NCBI GenBank assembly: GCA_003184365.1
Contig: NKYR01000007.1
Coordinates: 434,001 to 498,000, forward strand
DNA: 64,000 nucleotides
Direction: 5' to 3'
Source: Evernia prunastri
Taxonomy: Eukaryota; Ascomycota; Lecanoromycetes; Lecanorales; Parmeliaceae
In this document: positions 45,470-57,483 of the stretch, piece by piece
Layout: every line of letters begins with the position of its first letter
Position numbering within the stretch: the first letter of the stretch is position 1
Program-made: the position numbers and the translations under genes
Notes under the pieces: model-generated
Told to the model about the DNA's origin: nothing
The model's input: only the letters and a program-made list of their open reading frames with translations
The model's database searches: none

Positions 45470-48400
45470 ATGGTCAATAGCAGCAGCCCCCTAAGCGGCA
45501 ATGGAACCATTATCGGCCTTCTTAACGGCCAAACGGACGTGGGACAGACAGAGGGTATCGCTCTTAAGGCCTTTGTCCTCAACATCGCAGTCAGTCTGGG
45601 ACTCTTCGCCTTCGAAATCTCCGCTTTCTTCTTGCTCAAGAGTTCCGCTGTAGGCCGAAGAATCTAGTGAGTACTCGACCTGACTGCCTGTCTCGAAGCG
45701 CCCTGGCTAACGCCTTTGATCACACGCAGTCAACCCAAGACCTACCTTGTACAAGACAGACTGCGTGTGGAAGCGGTGCCAGCGAACCCTATCACATGGA
45801 TCCGCAGGATCTTCGACATCGAGGATGAGGAACTTAAGACCAAGTGTGGGTTGGACGGGTACTTCTTCATCCGACTGATGAGGGCGATGATCATCATATT
45901 CGTACCGTTGATGGTCATCATTATGACAATACTACTCCCGATCAATTACAACGGAGGAAGGGACGGTCGTCCTTTCCAGATCGGTGGACAAACTGTGGCA
46001 TCCAACGTCACTGGCCTCGATACGCTTTCCTGGCAGAATGTTGCTCCAACGCAGACGAATCGATACTGGGCACACCTGGTCTGCGCAGTTCTCGCCATCT
46101 CCTGGACGCTCTTCAGAATGTACCGTGAAAAGCTCAATTTCATCGACGTCCGGCAACGATTCCTAACATCTCCCGAACACAGACTCAAAGCCTCAGCCAA
46201 GACGGTCCTCATCACAAATATACCATACGAGTATCGAAGTAAAGAGGCATTGGAAGCACTGTACGATGTCTTTGTGGACAATGACGACCGTAGCAGGTTG
46301 ACGGTTTGGGTGAATCGGGACTATAGCTCCCTAAGAGCCATGGTCGCTCGTCGTCGCAGTCTGCGTCACGCGCTGGAGAAAGAAGAGCTGAGTATTTTGC
46401 GACTAGTCAACAAGCAGTATCGAAAGAGCGGAGAGGTCAAAGTTTCGAAAAGGACGGCCGAGAACATTTCCCAGGAATCGCTCGCGCCTGATGATGACAA
46501 CGAAGCACGCACTGAGCATAATCAGCAGAATATATCCACCGCCTACGAGAGAGACTGTCATGAGGAAGCACAGCTATGGCATCAGTACTTGAAGCCTTCA
46601 ACTGCATCCCAGGTCTCGCTTATCCGTGGAAAGGATGGTACTTGGAAGCCTGCCTCGTTATTCAGATTTTGGGTCTCTGGCGAGAGGAAGAATGTACCAA
46701 AGATTGCCTGGCTGCGCGCCGAGATTGCTCGTTTGACTGTTCAGATCGATGAACTCCTAGTGAATCTGGACGATGAAGACCGTTTTAAGAAACAGAACTC
46801 TGCGTTCATACAATTCGATAGACAGATGTCTGCACATATGGCTTGCAGTCTAGTCAGTCACAACAAGGCCGGTCGAATGTCTCCTCGTTTCCTCGAAGTC
46901 GCCCCGCACGAAATCATATGGCCAAATATGGGCGTGACCTCTCTCGGGCGATTCATCAGGACTTGTATTGCCATCGTTCTCTTTGCTGCAATGCTGTTCC
47001 TTTGGGGTATACCAACCAGCGTCCTTGCGTCCATGTCTCAGCTGGGTAGTCTTAGGAATTCGGTCTCCTGGCTCTCCTGGCTCCATTCGTGGCCGTCTTG
47101 GATCATAAGTTTGATATCAGGTAAGTCGCTTGATTGTCAGACCGCAAGGGCTGGCGCAAAGCTCATTGCCATTACGTTCACGTCTTGGGCGGAGGATGTC
47201 CTTGTTGAAGAAGCTTAGTCAGATGTTCCCTACGAGTCAGGCTTTTCTGGCCGATTCACAGTTATGGGTCTATCTTCTTTCACTATCACAAGATATCCAT
47301 CGCCAAAGGTTTGGACGAAACGAAGACCTGTTTTTGCCCCGGTCCTTGCGGTTCAAGCTAGCTCCATGTCAGATTGCTAACTTACGCTAGGTCCCCTTAC
47401 GTCAATCCTGCTTGCTTTGTTGATCCAACTTGTCGTACCGGCATTATCACGAAAATTGGCAGTTCTAGTGGGCACACCTACGCGGAGCAAGCGTGAGGTT
47501 GTGACACAAGATTTCTATTTCACCTTCCTCTTTGTCGAGCTCGTGATGCTCACGGCGATCTCATCCGGCATCGTCAATGTCATTCCTCAGATCGTCAACG
47601 ATCCTCGGAACATCCCCACAATCCTAGCCACCAACCTTCCTAAATCGGCCAACTATTTTTTCAATTACCTTATCATCCAAGCTTTGGGATTCAGCGGGAG
47701 TGTTCTGTTTCAATACTTGCGTATCTTGTACATCACTACTATTTGGCCTTGGTTCACGCAGACGCCTCGGCAGGAAGCCTGGCTCCAAACGACTATCCCA
47801 CATCAGGTAGGATCCAAGCCCTCAAAATTATCTCTGTCTTCGACCGCTAACCCCAACGCAGATGTGGGGTAACGTGTATTCACTGACCACGAACTTTGCA
47901 GTCATCGGTGGGTCCTCCCAGAAACTTCTTGTTTTGATTCATTCAAGTCATGAGCGGTTTCTATCGTTGACAGTATGTTTGGTCAGTAAGGCGAGCTGAC
48001 AAACTTGACAGGCTTGATCTACTGCATCGTTTCTCCATTGATGCTTCTTTTCGTGTCTATCACATTCTCTCTGTTCTGGGTGGCATACCGACACAACTAC
48101 TACTACGTCCAAAGGAACAAAGTCGACACCCACGGGCTGCTTTTCAACAATGCTTTTTCGCAGCTGTTCGCTGGCATCTACGTACTGGAGGTGGCCCTCA
48201 TTGGCTTGTTCTTATTGGTTAGAGACACGCAGGATCATGTTGCATGTTCGTCCCAAGCCACAATTATGATCGTCGTTTTGGTCTTGACGGGTGTGTTTCA
48301 CTTTGTCATGGAGCAGCACCTACGACCTCTTTACGAATTTTTACCAGTCGCCCTGGAAGATCCTGCCGTTGACGCCGAGAGACAGCGCTTCCTCACAGAC

Positions 48401-48952
48401 GACAACAACAGCAACTCGAATGAGGAAAACGGCGATAGCGTTGGAATTGAGCTGTCGGACTTGAATCCAGTATCCATACTAGACGGCAGTGGGGCGAGTA
48501 GTGTGCAAATGAAAAGCATGGCTGCAACAGCAGCCCACGCGAGAAACGCACTGTTACGATTAAAAAAGGAGACCGCAGCTAAGGTCACCGAAATCCAAGC
48601 TCACGTACCCGAACCCGTCGACAGGTCGAGGCGAAAAGAAGTTGCCGACCAGCTGGCAGCATCCATTGCCGGCTATCCCGACGAGTTGACCGACTTGTCT
48701 CCCGAGGAGCGGGAAGCGGAGCTCAAGGCCGCCTTTCAGGATCCCGTCACCAGAGAGCCGGCGCCTATCATATGGCTTCCGCAGGATCCAGCCGGTATCT
48801 CGGACGACGCGATCAAGCGGGTTAATAACACATACGGTCGCTACTTGCAATATAGCAACGCGGGAGCATACCTGACTGCCCGGAACAAGTGCGAGGTTAC
48901 GCAGCCGGCGCCGGACGTGAGGCCGGATTGGCTTCTGGATTGGGTGCTTTGA
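45470..48952 (+). CDS. CSC1/OSCA-type (DUF221) stress-gated cation channel
   Basis: Five exons, 45470-45666, 45730-47120, 47391-47806, 47862-47907 and 48012-48952, give 996 aa. The order is that of the family: an extracellular N-terminus with NxS/T, TM0, the RSN1_TM region (PKTYLVQDRLR, then IFDIEDEELKTKCGLDGYFFIRL), two TMs, the cytosolic RNA-recognition-like domain (TVLITNIPYEYRSKEALE, NSAFIQFDRQMSAHMAC), then the DUF221 TM block (PHEIIWPNMGVTSLGRFIR, GIPTSVLASMS, DFYFTFLFVELVMLTAISSGI and others) and a long charged C-terminus (GRYLQYSNAGAYLTARNK). Members open to calcium and other cations under osmotic or membrane stress. Which paralogue (CSC1, PHM7 or RSN1 type) is not settled. The second intron is 270 nt, unusually long here. 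Confidence 0.92.
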
Positions 48953-49260
48953 ATTTGACGCGCGCTGATTAAAGCGAGCATTGTGGACTGGGCATGCGTT
49001 GGTGTTAGGGCTGCTTGAGTATTTACTTATGACAGGACTTCATATACCCCTTGAGAAATGCATGCCTGTATGCGTGCACAAACATCTAAGTCTTCCTGAT
49101 CGCATTCCTCTTCTCTTCTTCTGAATTCGACCCGCGCACCATAGAATTGCCCACCTCGCCGCCCCACTCTCTTCGTCCCCTAGCACCGCCTTGCCGGACA
49201 CGCTCAACTTTTCTCTCCCCTCCCCATTTGACATACGATGAATGATGATTCAACCCCCCT

Positions 49261-49284
49261 TTCCCCNCCCCCCCCCCCCCCCCC
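49261..49284 (+). repeat. Poly-C tract with embedded N
   Basis: A run of about 20 C interrupted by N at 49267. Length is uncertain, as is usual for homopolymers in draft assemblies. Confidence 0.8.
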
Positions 49285-49520
49285 ACCCAACACATCCGGC
49301 GCGCATTCAGTCCCCTTCTGTCTACGCTACACCGTCCCACACCACCCACACCCCTCTCGACCTTCAGACTTCATCCATCCATTCCATCCATGTTATATTA
49401 ACCCCCTATGGCTTAATCAAAACCCCGACCGACCGACCAACGGACCGACCGGCCAGCCACCTCCTTCCATTTTCGAGCGCGCACGCATTCGGGGTCGGAG
49501 GGTGGCTGTGTATTAAGGTA
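49285..49520 (+). repeat. Non-coding block B1, copy 1
   Basis: Shares ordered short matches with 53840-53975: aacacatccggcgcgcattcagtc against aacacacccggtgcgcattcagtc (shown here in part), then ctcgac.ttcag.ctcat-like text and aaccccgac.gaccgac. Not open in any shared frame, so it is probably a duplicated regulatory or 5' leader element, or a short transposon. Confidence 0.45.
49424..49452 (+). repeat. (CCGA)n microsatellite
   Basis: Imperfect ccga/ccaa units within block B1 copy 1, absent as a tandem array in copy 2. Confidence 0.6.
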
Positions 49521-51565
49521 TTTATGCTGTTTTGTGGTGAGGTCTTGTTTGTTGAACGCGGGTTCTGCGGTTTTGACTTGCTCTTTTGGCGGCTGGGAGC
49601 TGGTGTAGATGGCTGGACTGAGATGGCTGGACTGGGACGCTTGCTCGAGGGGAGAAGGGAAGAAAGGAGGTAAGGAGAGAGCGGTGGGATTTATGCATGG
49701 TTGTTATTATCGAGATCGATACTTTTACTCGTCCTCAGAGTCCTGTTGATTATGTTCGAATCTTCCGTGGCGGGATCGATCCTTTCTTCCATCCTGATAC
49801 CCAGATGTCCTATCGTTTGCTCTACGATTTCGACAGCTTTTTTTTGAGGGTCTCGTCATTCCGTTCGGTGGCTTTGAGAGTGCTTCAATCGCTGCTAGGC
49901 TCAGAGGAGCTGTCATAGGTAGAGTAGACTGTTCAATGATGGTGGGGTTGGAGATGCTTGCAGGCTTGGAACATTCATTACGCGTGGCACAGAGGTTTGT
50001 CTGTAATAGGTGGGTGGGTTTTGACGGTCTTCAAGGAGGCTGCGATCTAGGAGGCGGAATGGTGTGTCTTGGATGTAAAGAAAGGCGAAAGATGGTTAGC
50101 GAAGCCGCTGCTCAACCTGTTGGCCACAGTGGGACTGGTCTCGTAATTTCGCTTAGCATGATGTTCTCGCGTTGCATGGTCACCTCGCATAGCAGGGCAG
50201 TATCGCAGAGAGGGACATGACTCTTATCAGGGACCCGATGACCATGGGATCTCGTGTCTTGACGGGAACTCTATATAGAAGGGTTTCCGATCAGTGATGA
50301 GCTCTTTGTTTGATTCCATCTCCTTCAAAGCCATAGCCTTCTTTCCCGCCCACCCGCACCTGCATATAGCCTGATTTTCTTCCAGGCTTAGCCCAAAAAG
50401 CATGGGAGGTTTCTTGACTCTGGGAGGTCTACGTATGCCTATTTAGGTAGATAGGCCCGTTGTTGAGACTCCGCCGCAATATCTATATAAATCAAGCGGG
50501 TTTTGGGGACTGTATAAAAAGATATTTTAATACTGATGAATCCACTACCGCTATTGCAGCAATGGGCACTTGTTTATTAGAGCTTCTAGGTGCATTCGAT
50601 CTCTAGTTGTGTTGGTGCAGGAGAATGTGGGTCTCGTCTGTAACGAGTATTAGGTGATGGTCATTGATGAATGTTGCATTGATAATTATAGTCGACACTT
50701 GCTTGGGAGAAGTGAAATTTGTAGAACTCAGCCCTCGATATATGCTCTCCTACTCAGATCGAGGTTTAGGATTTGACATTCGGGCGCAGCATCATCACCC
50801 TACATTGAGAAACAATATTAAGCGACTAAATATGTCGCAAGTATTACATCTTTAAGTTACCGGAGCCGTTTCCTGCATAAACTTTGCAGAAAAGGCTCCC
50901 AAGGGTCCACCGGCAACCGCTGGGAATATTCGATCATGGTATTATTGTATATCTAGTAACAAAGTGTTGCTGCGGAGACCGAGTGTTTCCTCATCGCCTG
51001 CCATGTTAACAGTGATATTATTATTCAATAATCGCATTTCAGAAGCTCCTACTAACTCCAAGAGTAAGACTTAAACGCTACTATTGACATCGTGAAGAAA
51101 GGAGCTGCTAGAGCACTGGAAGTCTTGTTTGGATTATCGATTGTACCGGTCCAGCCTTTCAGATCGACGGTCTGGGCCGTTGGAGCCTTGTGCTGCAGCA
51201 TCATGGTCGCCTTGAAATATGAAATCTTATTGCACTTCAGAAAACAGTGCCCCGTCCTCTCGTTTAATAATTGTCAATACTAACGCGATCTGAAGGAGTA
51301 TGGATGTCTAGGATTCCTGAAGGAATACTTGTCCAAGGCTCAGCCATCTCATTTGAGCCTTGCCCGGTAAGACGCGTGTCATTGGTTTGCCGCCGCATAT
51401 TCTTCCCAATCTTCAGCTTCGCAACTTAGCCTCGATGTGATTTAACCCCACCTATGCTTCTTCTTCGTCATCCTTAATTGAATTGCGTTTAAAGAGTCAG
51501 TTTATATTGAAAGAATCAGACTTGCAAGGATAGTACGATAGTCGTGCGCTCTCAACTCCTTCAAC

Positions 51566-53373
51566 ATGATAATGAATGATACGGAGGCCCACGTAGGTTC
51601 TCTATTTTTCGAATACGAAGCGCCGCTTACCACGCACAGCGCCCTTCATTCTCCGAAACAAGAGTAGACTCGTCAGGCGCGCCAGAACACGTACTGCACT
51701 CGTCCCTTCCAGATCATAATGCCCCTGAAGTTTATTCATCCAACGCGCCTGAAGTACTTCTTGGGCCGCACGACTTCCTTCCGGAGATAGCTCCCGGCTC
51801 GGGTCTTGAAATTAACAATGAAGGTCTGGAGTACGCAGTACCAAGTGAGGAGGACGGTGCGTTTAGGTTCAAAAGAATATTTTCCAGAGCCAGCAAATTA
51901 TGGGCTGCCCTAGTCTTTGGCATTAGTATCATTGTTGTCATAACTGCCCCGGTCGAAAGTCGCAAGTCGCGGTAAGCTGGAGCTCGAGATGGCAATACAA
52001 TATAGTCTATGAAGGCTAACAGCCTTTAGCCATTCTCACGCAGAAAATGCTCCTTCTGGCAGCCCTTCAACTGTCTACAACTCATCTACCGTTGCGCAAG
52101 GCTTCGCGTCAACAGTCTTGAATAATACCTCGATAGCTGCCGCAATTTGCCCGAATGGTGATCGATGGGTATTTCTGCAGGACATTCGAGGCAATATTCG
52201 AGGGTGTGAATATTCCGTATCCTTGTCCAAATGGAGTGTGTTGCCGAATACATCGATACCAACCACTGCCAAACTTGGCACTTCACTAGATGCATCATGT
52301 GAGGACATCCCAACCAGTCTGTCGTCACATTATTTAGTTCCCGGAAGATATGTAAGCCGATGTTCCTAAAACTCTAGTATGGCTGACAATTTTGACTAAT
52401 TGAACGCTCTAACATCAAGATGTCCGTGGTGTACCTGAATTTTTCCGGGAATACAATTAGTCAAACATGGTACATGGACGGGGCATGGTCGAATTCAGAC
52501 CTTATTCAGGCTGCTGAACCCCCTGCGAGCGATACAAGACTCTCCATGTCCACCAACATCGTGCCAACCCTCACGATAGGCAATACCACCGTTACATCTC
52601 CCTCCTACCTACCTTCAGTCGTCACTTATCAACAAGCTAATGGTTCTTTGATTATGATCAATATCGATCCTACTACTCAAGAAGCTTTGGATTCCGGGGA
52701 TAATGTCAACCCAAACATATTTCATCTGCTCAAGTCTTCTTTTAGATCCGAGGTAGTAACAATAAGTGAGGCAACCCCGGCTTCTGACTTTAGCTGCATC
52801 TATAATAGCCCGCATCCACCCGTGTACTCTGGTTTAGGGGGAGGACCGTCGCAGCTGTATGCTCAATGCTATATAGCCCCATCAGACCCGGAATATTACT
52901 CTTCCACTGACGTAACGGGTTGGTGGTACAACCAAACAGGGTCTGGGAACGGGAATTTTACAGTGGATAGGACCCTGCAAGGTTCTTACGGTAAAAATCT
53001 CTTTTTCGTTGTAAGAACTGTCATCACGGCTGGTCTGGTGTAAACAGAACTTCCCGACGGGAGCTTCCTGAATAACACCGTGGAATATGTTCCTTCTGTC
53101 TTGTCTCCAGACGACACAGCGCTTATACTACTCAACCGGAACAACTCGATTGCCATGAGCATTGGAAATCTGGCGGGACTAGCTAGCTCGGTCAAACCTC
53201 CGCCTCTCCCAGCGGTTCTTCCGTTCAGACACGTAGGCGCAACTGCTGGTAGGGAAAACTCGTCATTCATCTACCTTTACTACCAGGCGAATGATACCCA
53301 CTTTGGAGAGATTTCATTTGACAACGATGCTGGGGTCTGGTCGGCGGAGCCAGTGTTCATAGCTGTTACCTGA
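51566..53373 (+). CDS. Type II membrane protein, fucose-lectin-like ectodomain
   Basis: Five exons, 51566-51592, 51640-51971, 52030-52351, 52420-52990 and 53048-53373, are joined across introns of 47, 58, 68 and 57 nt, giving 525 aa. The first exon is only nine codons (MIMNDTEAH) but restores the frame cleanly. A cytosolic, acidic N-terminus with two APEV repeats (HNAPEVYSS, SNAPEVLLG) leads to one TM (about 96-114, LWAALVFGISIIVVITAPV) and an extracellular domain with many NxS/T sites. The ectodomain has repeated beta-strand units with Trp/Tyr (RWVFLQDIRGNIRGCEY, ISQTWYMDGAWSNSDL, TGWWYNQTGSGN), as in fungal proteins of fucose-specific-lectin-like beta-propeller type. Sugar-binding is a guess from this resemblance. 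Confidence 0.7.
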
Positions 53374-54786
53374 TCGTCTGAGGCACTTGTCAGTGAAGGA
53401 TGGCGCATGAAAAGGGTAAAATTGTGCGATCTTGACTGATTCTCAAGTGGAAGCGGGGTCTTGGATAACTTGCTCAACGTTCCATATGCGCTGTCTGCCT
53501 CCATAATCGAGAGAAAGTATCTAGAGATGTGGTGTGCAGGAAAGCTGATGGCGTGTGATGATATGTATCGCTGAACAGACCCAACTTTTCCCTCCCTACC
53601 CGATCGATGAATCAAATTCACCCCTCTGTTGAAATGATCAGGTATGATTGAGATATTTTGGAAGGATTGATGTGTGTAGGATGGATTAATTAATTATTCC
53701 AGAGCTCCCCTGGAGCAGTCTTATGTACCATACTATTTGGGTGGTTGGCCAGACAATGTGGCTGGGAGCCGGAAGGAGGCTGGGAACCAACACCAACAAC
53801 CACTAAATAACATACTTTTCAACACATTCCACCGCCCCTCCCAAAAACACACCCGGTGCGCATTCAGTCTTTTCTGACACCCGTCTCGACTTCAGGCTCC
53901 ATTCACGCATATCATTCATGCTCAAATGCCCCATACGACCCATGCGAACCCCGACAGACCGACTCCTTGTTCACGAACGTACATAATCGAATTGACTCGG
54001 GTTACCGTTGACGGGGGGTTCTAGGCTGGGATTGGGGTGTGATAAAAGGTTGGACGGAGAGGTGATAGGAGAGGGGAAGGGGGGGAGAGGAAAGGCTGGG
54101 AAGACAAGTTTCTGAATAGTTCTGTAGTGGAGTTCAAAGTGAGCGGGCTTTGGTGTATCGTATAGTAGTGTTATCTAGTGCAGGGTGATGTGGTATGTGG
54201 TGTTTTAGTGTCGTTCTTGGTCTTGTCCTTAACCGTGCTTGATCTAAGTCTCCTCCTCATCGCGACCATGCCTTGCATTTGGCTCGCCCTTGCTTTCGAT
54301 TTGTGACTTCTCGGCATATTGTTCTTCCGCGGCCGTCTATGGTTAGAGGTTACCGCAGGATCATCATCCCAACAGGCTAAGCCCACTATGGTATAACAGC
54401 CTATGCTAAAGGCTACAAGCTCGACGCACCATCCCACTCTCCAATCCTCTCTCATTTTGACCTTACACCACTACCAAAATCCAGATAGCTGACTGTCATC
54501 GCTGCGCGTAATACCTTCCTTTCAACTCCAACCCTCTATTGTCCAGTTGAGAGAAGATACGATGAACAAACCCTACGTATCATTGAGGGGATTGTGATAG
54601 CTTTGGTTAGTACGACTGCGTCATCGTGCATATTTCCCTCAACCATGTCAGTTTCGTCAAAGTAAAGTCAAAGTAAAGCGAGAGTGCGCACAAATGATCA
54701 GACACTTAAGTACTACAGAGTGCAGATAAATATTTTATACCTCTCTCCAACTATCACGTCCTTGGCGAAGTCGTCCTCGTTCACAA
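53374..54786. other. Spacer before the NLR gene
   Basis: 1.4 kb without a supported gene. A second copy of block B1 lies at 53840-53975. A 94-codon minus frame at 54171-54455 is probably chance. The last 150 bp should hold the NLR promoter (AT-rich tatttt near 54732). Confidence 0.45.
53840..53975 (+). repeat. Non-coding block B1, copy 2
   Basis: Diverged counterpart of 49285-49520 in the same orientation. Shared pieces are gcgcattcagtc, ctcgac-ttcag and aaccccgac-gaccgac, in the same order and at similar spacing. Neither copy is coding. Confidence 0.45.
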
Positions 54787-57483
54787 ATGGAGGCTGCATC
54801 TGGCATAGCGGGGCTCCTTTCTTTGGGTGTCACCGTGTGTCAATCCTTGCTCGACTACTATGAATCCTGGAAGCATGCGGAAGAAAACGTTGCCAAAACC
54901 TATTCCTCGATAGAAGAGCTGTTCAAGACCCTCAAGCTTCTTTCCAATGCAGTTGAGCACAAGGGAATTAATAGTGAAATTGTGAGCCAGATCCGGAACA
55001 GCATTAGCTCCGCGGAAGCGAGTATCTATAACCTTCGAAAGAAATTGGACAAGGTGCGTCTTGTCGCAGTGCAGGATAGCTGGAGAGACAAAGCCAAAGC
55101 ACAGTTCCGGAGGACACTATATCCGTTCAAAGAAAGTACTTTGGCGAAGCTTAGAGAGTTGAGCGGCGAAACACGAAACAACCTCAGCCTGGCGCTACAT
55201 CTACTACAGATCGATACTTCGGTAGCCTCGCTGAGACAATTGGACCTTCTAGGACAACAAGCTACAAAGATCTCTACAGGCGTCGACTTTCTAACGCAAC
55301 AGTCTACGTCAATCTCCGCAGATCTTCAGAACATAGCTGGGTATGCAAGGAGAACAGTCAGAGTTGTTGATAGCGTAGCCTCGATGGACAACGGTAACGA
55401 GCTTCGGTTATGGCTTTCAGGTCATGTAGATCCCTCACAAAAGCAGGATGAGACTTGGAGAGACAGGCATGCGGATACCGGTCAGTGGTTCTTTCAAAGC
55501 TCAGAATTCCGAACATGGCTTGAAGGACCAAGTCAGCAGACTCCACGGGTCTTAAATCTCATTGGCAAGTCAGGTGCTGGGAAGACCTCCCTGATCTCCG
55601 GCGCAATCAGATCGGCCCAGTCAATGCAAAGAGACGATCCTCAGACTGCCAACGCCTACTTTTATTGTTCTTTTGACGATGCTGCCTCCCAGGAGCCCGT
55701 CAATATGATTGGCTCATTCATAGCTCAAGTCTCGGCTGTCTGTCCGAACATGCTGGAAGGTTTGGAGGTAGACTTTGCCAGAGCAGCGCGACCTACCCTT
55801 ACAGATCTCGAACAACGACTCTCCCAAACTGCGCGCTCCTCTTCAAAGATGCTTCTCCTTATTGACGCTGTGAACGAATGCAAGAAAGTCGGGCCGATGA
55901 TCGAAACCTTGCTCAGACTTGCCGAATCTGTGTCTGACATCCGTGTGCTTTTCACAAGTACTGAGGAAGATCCTACCATAATGGCGTTGACTGACCTCCA
56001 GCCCCCCAAAGCAACGACCGTTAGGATGTCAGCACTGACGGCAGACATCGATATCTTCATCGAAGCTAAAATAAAGGAGAAGGAAAACCTGCAACGATTG
56101 CCCCAAGAGATAAAAGACGAGATCACAGAAGTATTGAGTAGGAAAGCTGATGGAATGTAAGTATCTGTAAAGACTCCTTCATCCTGTGGTTTGCGTTGCG
56201 GAAAGATACTCCAGAAGCGAATCACTCGCCAAGAGCAGACTTTTATCCCGCTGCATGTTATCAAGCAGAAAATACGGGTTGGTGGTCTGCCTAAGCAGCG
56301 AAGTACTCTGATTCTAGTGTCAGAAATCTACGAGTGATGGACATGCGAGATCTATCGCTTTCTGTAGATCTTTTTTCACTGATGAATGGATAGGTTTCGG
56401 TGGGTTCAATGCCAAATCGAGCACTTGGGCAATCAGTGTACCGGAAGATTAATTCAAAAAGCCCTGCGCGAGCTTCCATCTGATCTCAACGATACCTACG
56501 CAAGAATATTGGCACGTATACCGAAAGAGGGCCAAGGATTTACAAGAGAGGCAATGCTGTGGCTTAGCTTTGCTATAAGGCCACTGAAATTGATCGAGTT
56601 GTGCGAGACTCTTGCATTCGACACGTCGGATACCACAGTGGATCAATTTGCCCGTCTTTTGGATACACAGGATCTATTAAGATGGTCCCAAGGTTTGATC
56701 ACTTACCACCCCCAAACATTGGACTTGACACTTTCTCATTCCTCGGTTCGTACATACCTTTTGTCAAATCAGATTAAGGACGGCCCATCTTCCTTCTTCA
56801 GCATCGAAGAAATTGAGGCAACAAGACTACTCTTACGAAAATGTCTGACCTATATGATGTTCAAGGACTTCAGCAAGGGGTATTGCTCGAGTCTCAATGA
56901 GTGGGAAGTGTTCAGCCATCAGTGGCCTCTCGTGAAGTATGCTTCCAGACACTGGGCAACTCATGCCTATGCCCTTGACACTGGGCTAGAGAAGTATGAC
57001 ATAGATTTGATTTCGTGTTTCTACGACACGTCGACTCAGGAGCGAGGTGGAAACTTCGGCTTCTGGGTGCAGTGCCTCTATCCCAAGGGTACGAGAACTA
57101 TACGGGCCGCCAGAGATTCGCAGCCACTCTACTACGCCGCTTCTTTCGGCCTCAGAGCGATAGTCGACTCAATTATCTCCGCAAACAGGGACATAGATTT
57201 GGATGCTTTAGGAGGCCGTAACCAGTCGACTGCATTACAAGTCGCTTGTTTCAGAGGTCACTACGAGGTAGCGAAGGATTTGCTTGACGCGGGAGCAAAC
57301 CCCTATCACAGAGACTGCTATGGACGCTCCAGTATTTTCTATGCGTTGTGTTATGGCGATGAGGACATTGCGGAGCTTTTGAGACAAAGTCTACGAACGA
57401 AAAAGGACCCTAGGGGCGAGACCGCGACCGTACACATCAAAGAAGCTATCACTACTGCCCGAATGGTCATGGCTGCGCCTTAG
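54787..57483 (+). CDS. NLR/STAND protein: N-terminal fungal domain, NACHT, ankyrin repeats
   Basis: Two exons, 54787-56156 and 56394-57483, are joined across a 237-nt intron (gtaagt...atag), giving 819 aa. The N-terminal ~210 aa are helical and open with GIAGLLSLGVTVCQSLLDYY, the start of the fungal N-terminal NLR domain related to HeLo-like death-fold effectors. NACHT follows: Walker A GKSGAGKTS (260-268), Walker B MLLLIDAVNE (355-364), then a winged-helix-type region (ALRELPSDLNDTYARIL). The end holds two to three ankyrin repeats (about 698-795; STALQVACFRGHYEVAKDLL). In fungi such proteins act in non-self recognition and regulated cell death. The ankyrin array is short for the class. Printed bases near 56386-56461 are one out of step with the translation, so the acceptor may be off by one. 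Confidence 0.88.

Larger units (their letters stand above)
48953..51565. other. Long gene-poor spacer
   Basis: 2.6 kb without a supported gene. It contains a poly-C tract with an N, a non-coding block that recurs near 53.9 kb, and a ccga microsatellite, each listed separately. Frames at 49697-49918, 49936-50220 and 50664-51283 have no relatives I recognise. Confidence 0.5.

Noticed and set aside
49424..49452. CRISPR-like or origin-like repeat array
   Set aside because: Four-base microsatellite units in a eukaryotic genome; no spacer structure.
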